From Darksidea phi (Eukaryota > Ascomycota > Dothideomycetes > Pleosporales > Lentitheciaceae), in contig JASJFT010000435.1 in NCBI GenBank assembly GCA_030770425.1, positions 1 to 14,407 on the forward strand: a stretch of DNA of 14,407 nt, read 5' to 3'. The notes below the pieces were generated by a model. It had not been told where the DNA came from. It made no database searches and saw nothing but the letters and a program-made list of their open reading frames with translations. Both the position numbers and the translations under genes were made by a program. This document shows positions 1-9,775 of this stretch, piece by piece; position 1 is the stretch's first letter; each line of letters begins with the position of its first letter.

Positions 1-300
1 GATTAATCCTTATCTATTAATATAATTAAACTATTATCTACTTATTTCTACTTCTTCTTTTCTATCTTAAGTATAAATCCTAAACGAGGCTAAATAATCT
101 ATCGGGCCTAGACCCCGTTTAATACTAAGACTAGTAGTATAGGTCTAGTAAATAACTAGATATATTTAGTATAATCTAGAACTAGTAAATATCTAATATA
201 ACTATTCTAGTATATATTTAGTCTTTCTAGCCTCGACGTAATATATCTAGAATTTTTTAAATTATTTAGAACTCTTTTAGTCTAGACTAATCTAGACTAG
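1..300. other. degraded sequence beyond element B pol, no gene seen
   Basis: This stretch lies downstream of the element B pol frame, which reads leftwards. It should be the 3' untranslated part or 3' LTR of that element, but no second copy of it is present in the window, so no LTR boundary can be set. It contains clustered tctaga-type short inverted motifs around positions 278-312. No coding frame is convincing on either strand. Confidence 0.4.
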
Positions 301-749
301 TCTAAATTTAGACTTTTTCTTATTTAATAAAGGTTTCTATAGGCTATTCGCGGACTTAATAAAAAAAATCTCTATTATCTTTACTTTTTTTTTTTTATAT
401 ATATCTTTATTATTATAGACTAGCCTAGTTCGCCCTAAATTTATTCTTTTATAGTAGTTTATTACTATTCTAAACTTTCTAAGTTTTTTAAGTCTAGCTA
501 AACGTAGATTTATTTAGTTTAGTCTAGATTTACTCTACTCTAGTTTTTTATTATTATTCCAAGGGCTTATACCTTAGTTTCTTAAAAATTTATTAAGTAC
601 CTTCTTAGATATATTAGTTATAGGGTACTACTTATTAGTCTCTTTACTTTATCCTTTCTATCTTATTTTATATATCTATTAGTCGTTTATTTATTTTCTT
701 TCTATAATATAGTCTACTAGGTATATAATATTCTTTCTTTAGAATAGTA
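301..749 (-). pseudogene. element B pol, C-terminal part with chromodomain (RIP-broken)
   Basis: Read leftwards, this is the carboxy end of a Ty3/Gypsy pol polyprotein. The clear part is a chromodomain of about 50 residues at roughly 715-555. It opens with an aromatic and aliphatic strand, continues with the Tyr-Lys-Ile-Arg-Trp-Lys-Gly-Tyr core (the Trp codon is now TAG, near 658-660), and closes with an Asn-Lys-Trp segment and a helix. Chromodomains of chromoviruses bind methylated histone H3 and steer integration to heterochromatin. The frame has many TAA/TAG stops, all explainable by RIP. From about 480 to 340 it stays open and is rich in Lys and Arg, so pol may have a basic tail; its true end is not clear. 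The frame is exactly continuous with 8126-8860 once element A and one TSD copy are removed. Confidence 0.75.
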
Positions 750-754
750 TCTTC
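750..754. repeat. target site duplication of element A, left copy
   Basis: The bases TCTTC directly precede the first base of the left LTR, and the same five bases directly follow the right LTR at 8121-8125. Five base pairs is the usual target duplication of Ty3/Gypsy integrases. It shows that A is a single insertion event still joined to its original flanks. Confidence 0.9.
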
Positions 755-1191
755 TATTATAACCCTACGCGGACCGTAGGATACGGGGTATCCCGAGGAA
801 GCTATAAACCAAGGAGACGGCTTAGTTAGTAGTCTAATATTACGTAATAATAATCTATTTAATCTATATCTTGGTATAATAGAGTAGATAGAGTATAGCT
901 GATATTAATCTATTTAATCTATATCTTAGTACTATAGAGTAGACAGAGTATAGGATAAAAAGATAGGTATAAGAGGACGAAGGGTCTTCTAGGTTTTCTA
1001 TTTTAATTCTTTATAGTTAATCTTTAGTTCTTTACCTAATACTTACGAATAAGATTAGATCTTTTCCTAAGTAGTTATTCTAGTAATAGAATTCGTTAAC
1101 TTAATCTTAACCTATTAGAAACTAACGATACGATAAACGTTCTATCGGTCCTAACCCGGATTCCGTATAAAGGTACGTATAACGTATAATA
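755..1191 (+). repeat. 5' LTR of element A
   Basis: It aligns without gaps over 437 bp to 7684-8120. It begins TATTATAA, a RIP-altered TG start, and ends in TA where the other copy keeps CA. Differences from the right copy are mostly C/T and G/A transitions, many of them at former CA or TG sites. Transcription signals of the element should lie here; a TATAAG motif at about 968-973 is a possible core promoter. It contains a 55-bp tandem repeat at 852-961. Confidence 0.95.
852..961 (+). repeat. 55-bp tandem repeat inside the 5' LTR of element A
   Basis: Two imperfect copies, 852-906 and 907-961, both start aatctatttaatctatatctt and carry a tagagtaga-gagtatag block. The same pair occurs in the right LTR at 7781-7835 and 7836-7890, so the duplication existed before this copy inserted. 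Tandem repeats upstream of an LTR TATA signal are often enhancer-type elements; that role is inferred. Confidence 0.8.
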
Positions 1192-1265
1192 TATTAACTA
1201 CCCTAAACTAAGGTTATATTAATATAGTAACTCTATCTAGCTTACGTAATACCTCTAGAGAGGGT

Positions 1266-3494
1266 ATAACTAGGGCTCTAGTAACGAACCTAGCGGCCCT
1301 AATCTAGTAATAAGTAGCTTAGATAGTTAAGTTATAGCAGGCTATAATATTATTATAAGAATTATTATAATAGGTACGAGCGGGACTTAGGATAAAGTTA
1401 AAGATCCCGATACTAGAAAAATACGATAGTAGAAAGGAAGGCCTAAGGCCGTTTCTTATATAATTAGACCTATACTACTAGTTTAACTCTACTATATTTA
1501 CCAGCGACTAGGATAAGATCTTTACTATAGGTATATATATAATAGATAAAGCGGCTATATAGATATAGCCCCTAATCGACGATTATATAGCTAATAAGAA
1601 CTCCTTATTAAAGTAACGCGATAAAACGAAGGTAGTATTTAAAGATTAGGATTTATTTAAGAAATAGATACGTATAGTCTTCGGAGATATTAATAAGGTC
1701 TAGTAGGCCGAATACTAGATCTAAAGGCTAAAGTAGACTAAGTTAGTAAGTACGTATACTACCGAATTTAAATAGCTATAGTATAAGATTAATTAAGATA
1801 ATATACCTCTTATAATTATATACTATAACGGACTTAAGGAGCTAATTAAGGACGAGTTAGCCCGACTTAAAAAATTAGACGATCTAGCGGAACTAATTAA
1901 AATAATAATCTATATTAATAATTAACTATACGAATAAGTACTTAAGAAACGAGATACTATAGGACTAGTAAGAGTCTATAGAAAAGAGTAGGTAGCTTAA
2001 AAGTACGGGTTCTATAGGGGTTACGACGAGATAGACGTTAGTATAGTCTAGAAAAAGAAATATCTAAAGAATAAGAAACGCGAGTAAGGTAGGAAGCTAT
2101 AGAAAGTCCTAGTAGACGAGATAAAATAACGTCGAGACGAAAAAGCGTATCTATACTATAGTATATAGGGATACTTCGCTAAAGAATACGGCGAGGAAAA
2201 GAAAAGTATAGGAGGCTAGGACGACGCTAGGCGTATAAATATAATTAGATATAATAAGGAAAAAGAAACTACGCCTAACTTAATACCTAAAATATAGTAC
2301 GACGCTAGTAGGTAGAACGAGGTCGAAGAAATTACTCGATAATAAGACGACCTAGAGCTCGAGATAGGAGAACTAAAACTCGACGAGCTAGACGAGATTA
2401 GCGTAGAAGACGTTTTTAGATAGTTAGTATATAATATATATTAGAAATATAGGACTAGCTAGTATATCGCTAAATATTATACTAACGCGAGGAAGCCGAT
2501 ATACGTTACGGAAGATCGAGGTTAATAGGCGATAGGCTAGGCCCTAAGACTTTAAGGACTAGAAGATTATAAGGTAACCTAGGACTATAATAATATAGGC
2601 TACGACGCGCTACTATAAATAAACTATACAGGAAATTACGAGTACTACGCCCGATAGAAAGAGGAAACTATAATACTCCTAGGAAGTAGCTTATATATAT
2701 ACCTTCGAAACGTAGAATACCTAATAGTAGGATACTATATCTACGACTATAACAACTAGGCCTAGGCTTATAAGAAGTAAGGATGGCTAGGATAGGTTAA
2801 TTACTACGATAACGAATATAATAAGTATTTCCCGATAAAATACGCTATAGGACGATAGCTACGCGGACTAACCTAGGTAGATACTAAAGAATATAAGCGA
2901 GATATTAACTATAGGATTATATACTAGGAACCTAATTACGAGGCCGTATATTAGACGTACTATAATCGATTATATATCCTATACCTAGCGTAATAAGAGC
3001 TTGTAGCTAGAAGAGAAGAAGATATCTTCTATTAAAATCTTAAAAGGAAGGAATATCTTATCGAACGATATGGATTATATAGATATCTAGTATAAAACCA
3101 AGACGATTTAAAGAACCTAGAGATTAATAAATAGCTAAGAGCCCTAGGTATATAGTAGGGATATTACGACGCCTAGAATAATAAAAATAAGAAAGAACCT
3201 ATTAATTAGGCTATACTATTACTAAAAGGGGAACTATTAGAAGAGCTAAATTAGGAAACGCCCCGTAGAATCGGAAGAATACTAGATCTAAAAATAGAAT
3301 AGGTAGATAAGTCGCCTACTCGATAAAACGAGACTAGAGAACTAGAGGATACCCCCGAAGAATAGGACCTCTATAATAACGAACTAAAAAACTAGGTTAT
3401 TATTAACTACGCTAGGGTTATACTAATAAAAGTACCTAAAAGACGACCCTACGAACCGTATAAGAAGGTATATAGTAACTAGCTAGGTTAGAAG
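1266..3494 (+). pseudogene. gag: element A gag with CCHC knuckle and long C-terminal extension (RIP-broken)
   Basis: Gag forms the particle and binds element RNA. The likely start is ATA at 1266 (from ATG), followed by a Gln/Leu-rich amino end that looks coiled coil. A retrotransposon capsid domain spans roughly 1400-1960: the Leu-Arg-Pro-Phe-Leu strand near 1431-1450, the Phe-Gly-Asp turn at 1680-1688, and the Gly-Leu-Lys-Glu segment near 1830. A zinc knuckle of exact C-X2-C-X4-H-X4-C spacing lies at 2148-2189, with all three Cys codons and the His codon now TAT or TAC. The same frame then continues for about 430 codons, which is unusually long, with acidic, then Trp/Tyr-rich, then Lys/Glu-rich sections. 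Roughly one codon in ten is a TAA/TAG stop. The end is placed near the switch to the pol frame at about 3480-3494. Confidence 0.85.
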
Positions 3495-6400
3495 TAAACG
3501 TACGGATTTACGAACGAAAAGTCTAAGCTATCGTAGATAGTAAAGTAGAATTTACGCTCCTATTATTAAAATTAATAGAGAAATACGGGATTCTTTATTA
3601 AGTTAAAGAAAAACCTATATAAGTAGACCTCGGAGATAGATTACCTATAAAATATAGAGGAGATATAATTCGCCTCGAAATATAAAAAGTAATCTTAGAG
3701 GTAGGAAACGTTAGAGACTATTATAGATTTAATATTATAGAAATCGGAGATATTAATATAATTATCGGTTACGACTAGCTAACGATATATAATCTATAGA
3801 TAGATTAGAAGCTACGTAAAGTACTAGGCTATAAGCGGGTAGCTCGAGTTATAAGAATTAGAAGATTAAATAGATCTAGCTATAAGATCTAGTATATACC
3901 CTAGAAAGGAAGAATAGACTTAATTTTACCTTATAAGATCGCGAGAATCTATAAGAAGAACCCGTAGAGAGTTAGTATTATTATAGTATAGAGAGTCGTA
4001 ACCACGTAGGAAGAACTATAACTAATAATACCTTAAGACTATAAGGAGTTCCGAGAGCTATTCGAAGAATATCCGGAAACCGATTTACTAAAGTACTAGA
4101 AATAAGATTATAAAATATACCTAGAGAAGGACGCGAAGCTCGAGCCTAGACCTATATACTCGTTAATAGTAGATTAATAAGAAGAATTAAAAGAGTACTT
4201 AATAAAGAACTTAGAAAGAGGATATATTAGGGAAAGTTAAAGCTCTATAGTATTACTAGTTCTATTTATCCTAAAGAAAAATAAAAAGTTACGACTTTAT
4301 ATAGACTATAGGCGTTTAAATAACGTTATAAAGAAGAATAGATACCTACTACTACTAATCGGAGAACTTATAGACTAGTTCTAAGGAGTTAAGTAGATTA
4401 CGAAATTCGATATCTAAGAGGAATTCTATAGGATTCGAATAGTAGAAGGGTATAAAAAATATACGGCGTTTAAGACCTAATACGAACTCTACGAGTATAG
4501 AGTTATACTATTTAGACTAACAAATATACTAGTAATATTTTAGTTAGTTATTAATAGGACGTTAAATAAATACTTAGACGTATTCTATATAGTATATCTA
4601 GACGACGTTCTTATATATAGTAAAGGGACGCTAGAGGAATATAAAGAATATATAAAGAAAGTACTACGAAAGCTATAGTAGAATAAGTTACTACTTTACC
4701 TAGATAAATATAAATTCTATAGAATAGAGACCAAATACCTAGGTTTTATTATTTCGCGAGAAGGAGTATCTATAGACCCTAAGAAAGTATAGACTATAAG
4801 GGAATAGCTAACCCTAATATCGGTTAAGGACGTATAATTCTTTTTAGAATTCGCTAACTTCTACTAGAAGTTTATTAAGGATTACTTAAAGACTATATCT
4901 CTACTTACGGAGGTAACTAAGAAGGAAAAGAGATTTTAGTAGAACTAGAAGTAATAAGAAGCTTTCGATAAACTTAAGAACCTATTTATATTAGTACCTA
5001 TATTATAGATATACGATCTAATAAAACCTCTTAAAGTAAAGATAGACGTATTAGATTACGCGCTAGAAGTAATACTTACCTAGTAAGGGGAAGATAGAAA
5101 ATAGAAACTAGTATTCTACTACTTATACAAGTTTAGTAAAGAAGAAGTAAACTACGACGTTTATAATAAGGAACTTGGTATTATTATATTAGTATTTAAA
5201 TAATAGAGACTATAGCTTATAAGAGCTAAGTATAAGATTAAAGTTATTACGGACTACTAGAACCTTACGAGTTTTATAACTATAAAGAAACTTAATTAAT
5301 AATAATTCCGATAGTCGGAATTACTAGTAGATTACGACTTTAAGATAAATTACTAGCTAAGAATACTAAATAAAACGGCGGACGCTCTTAGTAGAAGATC
5401 GAATCTTCGAAGAACCGATAAACCTATCGTATACGAACTAGTTCTATAAAGAGAACCCGACGGAACTCTTATATATAACTATACAAGACTAGCTAAGATT
5501 ATAGTAGTAATAGATATTAAGAGGAAATAGAGAAATAAGGCCCGAGAAACTATTAGGAATACTAACGGAATACTAGAAAAAGACGATATATACTTTAATA
5601 AGGAAGAATACTCCGCTTTAATAAACGACTTAGAAATAAGACCTTATATACTACTAAGTCTTAGGGAAGACTTAATACGGGAAATTTATAAGAGTAAGAT
5701 ACTAGGATACCTAGGAATCGATAAAATAGTTAGATATATAGAAAGAGAATACCTACTTACTAATATAAGAGAGGAAGTTCGGAAAGTAATAGGTAACTAT
5801 TTAGAATATTCTAAGAATAAACCTAAGAGATATAAGCCCTATAGGTTACTTTAACTACTAGTACTATCTATACGACTATAGACTTACGTTACGATAGACT
5901 TTATAGTAAAGTTACTACTATTATTAGAACTAGGATTAGGAAGATTATACGATACGATTATAATAATTATAGACCGATTAACCAAGGCGGTATACTTTAT
6001 CCTAACGAACGAAGTAATTATAGTAGAAAATATAGCTTACGAGGTTAAAAGGATGTTTATTACTAATTATAAATTACTAGAATAGATCCTTACGGATAGG
6101 GATAAACTATTTACTTCGAAGTTTTAGAGTACGCTATTCGTAAAACTAGGAATTAAAAGAAAACTATCGACTAGCTTCTATTCGTAAATAGATGGTTAGA
6201 TAAAACGAACGAACCAAACTCTAGAGGAGTATCTTAGGTTCTATATTAATAAGTTATAGGATAACTAGGTTGAATTACTACTAATAGTATAATTAGCGTA
6301 TAATAGTAAAAAGTCTACGATAACTAAATACTTACCGTACTACGTAAACTACGGATATAAGCTAATAACTTATAGGAATCTAAAGGATATTAAGAGTATA

Positions 6401-7009
6401 TCTACTAGGGTAGAAGAGAAGGCCTATTTAATATAAGAATTATATAAAGAACTTAGCGCGTAGATAGTACGTAGGAACCTTATAATAGTTAAAATAGTAA
6501 ATAAAAGAAGGCTCGAAGGACCGACCCTTAAAAGGGGGGATAAAGTTTTTCTTTTACGACGAAATTTAAAAATTAAACGACTATACGATAAACTAGATAA
6601 TTTACAAATTAGACTATTCGAAATTAAAGAAAAAATAGAACTAGTTAACTATAGGCTAAAGCTAGCTAAAGGTATAAGAATATACCCGATATTCTACGTA
6701 TTATTACTAGAACTAGTACTAGAAGACGTCGAAGTAGCTACTAATATCGAACTCGAAGATAAGGAGTATAAGGTTAAGAAGATTTAAGGACTATAAAGGT
6801 TCGGACGTTAGTAGAAATATTTAGTTAAATAGATAGGATGGCCTACTAGCTAGAATATATAAGAATTAATTAAGAACCTATAGGGCTACTAGAGACTAGT
6901 TAAGTAGTATTACTAGAAGTACCTAGAGGTAGAGGCTCCTAACTATCTAGAAAAGAGAAATCAGCGGACTCGTATAGTAAAGGTTGCTATAGTAACTCGG
7001 GTAGATTAG
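3482..7009 (+). pseudogene. pol: element A pol: protease, RT, RNase H, integrase, chromodomain (RIP-broken)
   Basis: Pol reads in the -1 frame relative to gag. Retropepsin: Asp-Ser of the active site at 3536-3541, where the following Gly codon is now AAA, and the Ile-Ile-Gly-Tyr-Asp-Trp block at 3761-3778. Reverse transcriptase: Asp-Tyr-Arg-Arg-Leu-Asn at 4304-4321, first catalytic Asp at 4409-4411, and an intact Tyr-Leu-Asp-Asp at 4595-4606. RNase H: first Asp at 5045-5047, ending in Asp-Ala-Leu-Ser-Arg-Arg at about 5381. Integrase: zinc site H-X6-H-X29-C-X2-C at 5687-5809 with all four residues turned to Tyr; core Asp at 5897 and 6095, with the catalytic Glu position (X35) at 6203 now Lys. 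Chromodomain at about 6758-6925, including a surviving TGG at 6839. A cluster of TAG codons at 7007-7018 is the likely terminator. No frame change is seen from 3482 to the end. Confidence 0.92.
6758..6925 (+). other. chromodomain at the C-terminus of element A pol
   Basis: In the pol frame, the segment reads Glu-Tyr-x-Val at 6764-6775, then the Lys-Tyr-Leu-Val-Lys-Trp core at 6815-6832 (Trp is now TAG), Gly-Trp-Pro at 6836-6844 with an intact Trp codon, and a C-terminal helix to about 6925. This is the canonical chromodomain plan of fungal chromoviruses. It would bind H3K9-methylated nucleosomes and target insertions to silent chromatin, which agrees with the finding of A inside an older repeat. 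Confidence 0.85.
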
Positions 7010-7019
7010 TAGAGGTAGA

Positions 7020-7634
7020 CTACTTAGCTTCCTCCCGCTCTAGTTATTCTAGCTCTTTAATTAAGAAAAGTTCCCGACGAACTATTTCCTCTCGACGGGC
7101 TACTAGAAATTTTAACTACTTCTTAAGACGCTTCTTACGAGCTAAGAGAGAGTAACGGGCTTCGTTATAAGTATTACGAGTATCGCGAAGTTATTAACGA
7201 AAATCGGCTTTAAGAGTATCTACCTTTTCGAGCTCTTTCTATAAAATAACGAGGTTATACTTCGAGTTAGACGATAAATACTTAGAATAACGGCTAGAGG
7301 TTAAGTTAACTAAACAACGGCGACGAGAGTTCCGGTAGTAAGAGTAGGGTATTAGTATCTCTCGACTATAGAAATAAATATACTTAGCGAGCTTACGACG
7401 ACGAATATAGGACTTCTTCTAAGGGACTTTAGATATTATTAGAACTTAGGAGGAAAATAAAGAATAGAACTTAAATACCTATAGAGTAAAACGTTACCTA
7501 TTCTTATACTTAGATAAAGAACGGAATAACCAAGATACCGGACTAAGAAAATAATTACTAGTACGTATACGCGGGTTACGGTATAGTATAGAAGGAATTA
7601 CTAGAGTAATAGGGACGCTACTAAATAGAGTTAT
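7020..7634 (-). pseudogene. antisense reading frame in element A, coiled-coil protein of unknown function
   Basis: On the minus strand, between pol and the 3' LTR, one frame of about 205 codons is interrupted only by about nine TAA/TAG codons of the kind RIP makes, fewer per codon than gag or pol. The candidate start is ATA at 7634-7632 (from ATG) and the candidate stop is TAG at 7022-7020; the frame could run further in either direction. The amino half is rich in Ser, Arg and Tyr. The carboxy half, about 7230-7025, is highly charged with regularly spaced Leu and Arg/Glu/Lys, as in a long amphipathic helix or coiled coil. No signal peptide or membrane segment is apparent. It ends against the pol stops, tail to tail. 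I do not recognise the family; antisense extra ORFs in this position are known in some plant Gypsy elements. It may be an element gene or a captured host fragment. Confidence 0.6.
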
Positions 7635-7668
7635 AAAGAAGCGGGCGCGACTTTAAGGACGAAGCTTT

Positions 7669-7683
7669 AAAGAGGAAAGCGAG
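7669..7683 (+). promoter_or_regulatory. polypurine tract of element A
   Basis: A run of purines broken by a single C (AAAGAGGAAAGCGAG) ends at the base before the 3' LTR. This is the expected position and composition of the plus-strand primer left by RNase H during reverse transcription. Confidence 0.75.
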
Positions 7684-8120
7684 TATTATAATTCTACGCG
7701 GACTATAGGATATAGAGCATCCTAAGGAAGCTATAAGCTAAGAAGACGACTTAATTAGTAGTCTAATATTACGTAATAATAATCTATTTAATCTATATCT
7801 TAGTATAATAGAGTAGATAGAGTATAGCTAATATTAATCTATTTAATCTATACCTTAGTACTATAGAGTAGATAGAGTATAGGATGAAAAGATAGGTATA
7901 AGAGGACGAAGGGTCTTCTAGGTTTTCTATTTTAATTCTTTATAATTAATCTTTAGTTCTTTACCTAATACTTACGAATAAGATTAGATCTTTTCCTAAG
8001 TAGTTATTCTAGTAATAGAATTCGTTAACTTAATCTTAACCTATTAGAAACTAATAGTACGATAAACGTTCTATCGGCCCTAACCCGGATTCCGTATAAA
8101 GGTACGTACAACGTATAACA
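7684..8120 (+). repeat. 3' LTR of element A
   Basis: The right copy of the 437-bp LTR. It ends in an unmutated CA (8119-8120) followed at once by the TCTTC duplication. The first about 75 bp differ from the left copy by many transitions, while most of the middle is nearly identical. It holds the same 55-bp tandem repeat at 7781-7890. Confidence 0.95.
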
Positions 8121-8125
8121 TCTTC
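8121..8125. repeat. target site duplication of element A, right copy
   Basis: TCTTC, identical to 750-754. Taking out one copy together with element A joins two halves of a minus-strand pol frame without a frame change. Confidence 0.9.
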
Positions 8126-8860
8126 TTAGATAATAGTTACTATCTTAGTATCTTATCTTTTAAAATAGATTTTAGTAGATTAATATAAAATACTAGGTAT
8201 ATATCTAGAATATTCGAAAGGTCTAGTATATATACTTATTCTTTATAGTAGTAGATTATTCGATATAGTCTAATATATTTATTATCTAATTTCTTCTTAG
8301 ATCTCTTTATCTATATATTTCTAGTATCTAGATATATAGAGTCTTCTAGTTTATATTTATAGACTTTATATTTAATATTATAATATTAGACTTATCTAGC
8401 TTATACTTAGACTAGTCTTTTTTAGATTTTTTTAACTATTTCTATTTAGTAATACCTATACTCTAAGATCTTTATAGAGCTTTCTTTAATTAGAACTAGA
8501 CTACCTTAGATTACTTCTAATAACTTCTTTCTATATACTATCTTAAATAGAATCTTCTAAGTAGATTTATATTTTAAGTTATTATATATAAACTCTACTT
8601 TAGATAACTAAATTATCTAATTATCTTATTTAAAGTTATAGAAGATATAGAGGTATTACTCTAGATTTTAGTTTTATTATTTAGTCTAGTCGTCTATCTA
8701 CGAGTAGAATATAGTAGAGAGTAGTCTTTTTATATCTAGAATATAGATAAACGTACTCTAAAAAGCTAAGATAAATATAGTCTCTTTATTAGATACTATT
8801 AAAATAAATAATCTATAGAGCCTAATAACTTCTCTTATAAAGATCTTAAGACTTAGGCCG
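8126..8860 (-). pseudogene. pol: element B pol: integrase core and C-terminal domain (RIP-broken)
   Basis: Read leftwards, the frame opens with the Val-Ile-Arg-Leu-(His)-Arg-Leu lead-in to the second catalytic site. The second catalytic Asp codon is at 8790-8788, now Asn; the third acidic residue, 35 residues further on, is at 8682-8680, now Lys. Both changes are G to A after T, the main RIP context. Next come the Asn-Asn-x-x-(His)-x-Ser-Thr-(Gln/Gly)-x-x-x-Phe block at about 8590-8545 and the integrase C-terminal module at about 8320-8170. The latter has the Asp-Thr-Arg-Asn, Lys-Leu-Asp-x-Lys-Tyr-Ile-Gly and Tyr-Leu-Val-Phe-Tyr-Ile-Asn-Leu-Leu-Lys blocks, the last from a Pro-Val-Phe-His type. 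It is interrupted by element A and continues at 749. Upstream of about 8860 the homology fades. Confidence 0.85.
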
Positions 8861-9544
8861 TTATATAAACTCTTTTATATAATATTCTATTATATACTCT
8901 TATTTAGTCTTATTAAGTAACTAAATATAGGAAAGAACTAGTATACTATAATAATTTCCGCTACGTTAATACTAAGTAATTACTATAAAATACTAATAAC
9001 TATTTCTTCTCTTCTCTTTACTATCTTTTAAATCTATATATATAAATCGAATAGTCTCTATTAATCTTATTCTATATTACTAACTTCTTTTCCGCTTTAG
9101 CCCTCTATTATTTTATTACTTTTATCTTTATCTCTTTAATCTTCTTTATATTCTAAAACCTATAGATAGCTTAAAGTACCTTTATTATATACTTTATACT
9201 CTCCTTTATTTAGAAATCCCTCTCTAAAAAATTTACTAATTTATTATTCTATTAAACTCTAAGATTCTTAGTAAGCTAGCTTAGTCTTAATAGTTACTAT
9301 TTAAGAAAGTTCTTTTTATTATTCTTATCTACCTTAATAAATATTAAGTAGATACTAAGCTAATAAACCTATACTATCTATAATATATTTAATAGGTATA
9401 CGAACTAACCCTTTATATATATAAGCTATAACTCTATAATTATAAATTTACTATATTCTTTCTTCTAAAAGATATAATTATAATTAATAATATTATTAAG
9501 TTTATAGTTTAGATATTTTTAAATATAAATATAGGTATAGGTAT
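8861..9544. other. unresolved RIP-degraded sequence, no gene assigned
   Basis: On the minus strand there are Lys/Glu-rich open stretches (about 9150-8970) that could be part of a gag or leader, but no capsid, zinc knuckle, RT or RNase H signature can be read and the frame is unsure. It separates the element B integrase core from a second integrase fragment and an LTR-like block. It may be internal sequence of B left after a deletion, or another inserted repeat. Confidence 0.3.
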
Positions 9545-9704
9545 AGACTTAGATAATATCGTTATAAAGAATAGTACTACGTATAGATATACCTATAAAC
9601 TAAAGTAGAATAAAGTAGTAATTTATAAAGATAGTATAGGAAGTTATCTTATATTTAGAGAGTAAGATAGACTTAAGAAAGAAGTAAAGAGAGTACTTAG
9701 TATT

Positions 9705-9714
9705 CTTATATATA
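9705..9714 (-). promoter_or_regulatory. TATA-box-like motif in a possible minus-strand LTR
   Basis: The minus strand reads TATATATAAG here. It is preceded by a GC-richer block (about 9730-9800) and followed by a pyrimidine-rich stretch (to about 9640), as in the U3-R part of an LTR. No second copy lies in the window to prove an LTR, so this is tentative; possible limits are about 9545-9830. Confidence 0.3.
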
Positions 9715-9759
9715 GGCTCTTAATACCTAGCTATTTCGTAGAAATGTTCTATAGCTACT

Positions 9760-9775
9760 AGTCCTAATTAGGACT
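9760..9775. repeat. 16-bp perfect palindrome
   Basis: AGTCCTAATTAGGACT equals its own reverse complement, and nearby flanks extend the symmetry with one mismatch position. It lies in a patch that keeps several CG plus a TG at 9745. It could be a protein-binding site in a degraded LTR, or chance. Confidence 0.5.

Larger units (their letters stand above)
755..8120 (+). mobile_element. element A: full-length Ty3/Gypsy chromovirus, RIP-inactivated
   Basis: A 7366-bp element bounded by two 437-bp direct LTRs and a perfect TCTTC duplication. Internal order is gag, protease, reverse transcriptase, RNase H, integrase, chromodomain, then an antisense frame and a polypurine tract next to the 3' LTR. 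Integrase after RNase H marks Ty3/Gypsy (Metaviridae) rather than Copia, and the chromodomain places it in the chromovirus group. All frames are broken by RIP-type stops, so it cannot be active. It sits inside the pol of element B. I see no clear tRNA-type primer binding site just after the left LTR; some fungal chromoviruses are self-primed, which would fit, but this is inference. Confidence 0.95.

Noticed and set aside
278..312. Cluster of tctaga-like inverted motifs as a regulatory site
   Set aside because: Such words are expected by chance when RIP leaves mostly TA, AG, CT and GA steps, and they occur all over the window.
385..398. T-run as polypurine tract of element B on the minus strand
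   Set aside because: The A/G tract is in a plausible place, but no LTR boundary follows that can be confirmed, and the pol frame stays open through it.
1192..1215. Primer binding site just after the left LTR of element A
   Set aside because: The bases do not resemble a complement of a tRNA 3' end even when RIP changes are allowed for, so none was annotated.
3386..3392. A AAA AAC as a proven -1 frameshift site
   Set aside because: The -1 frame after it has about six stops before 3480 while the gag frame stays open, so it is only mentioned as a candidate.
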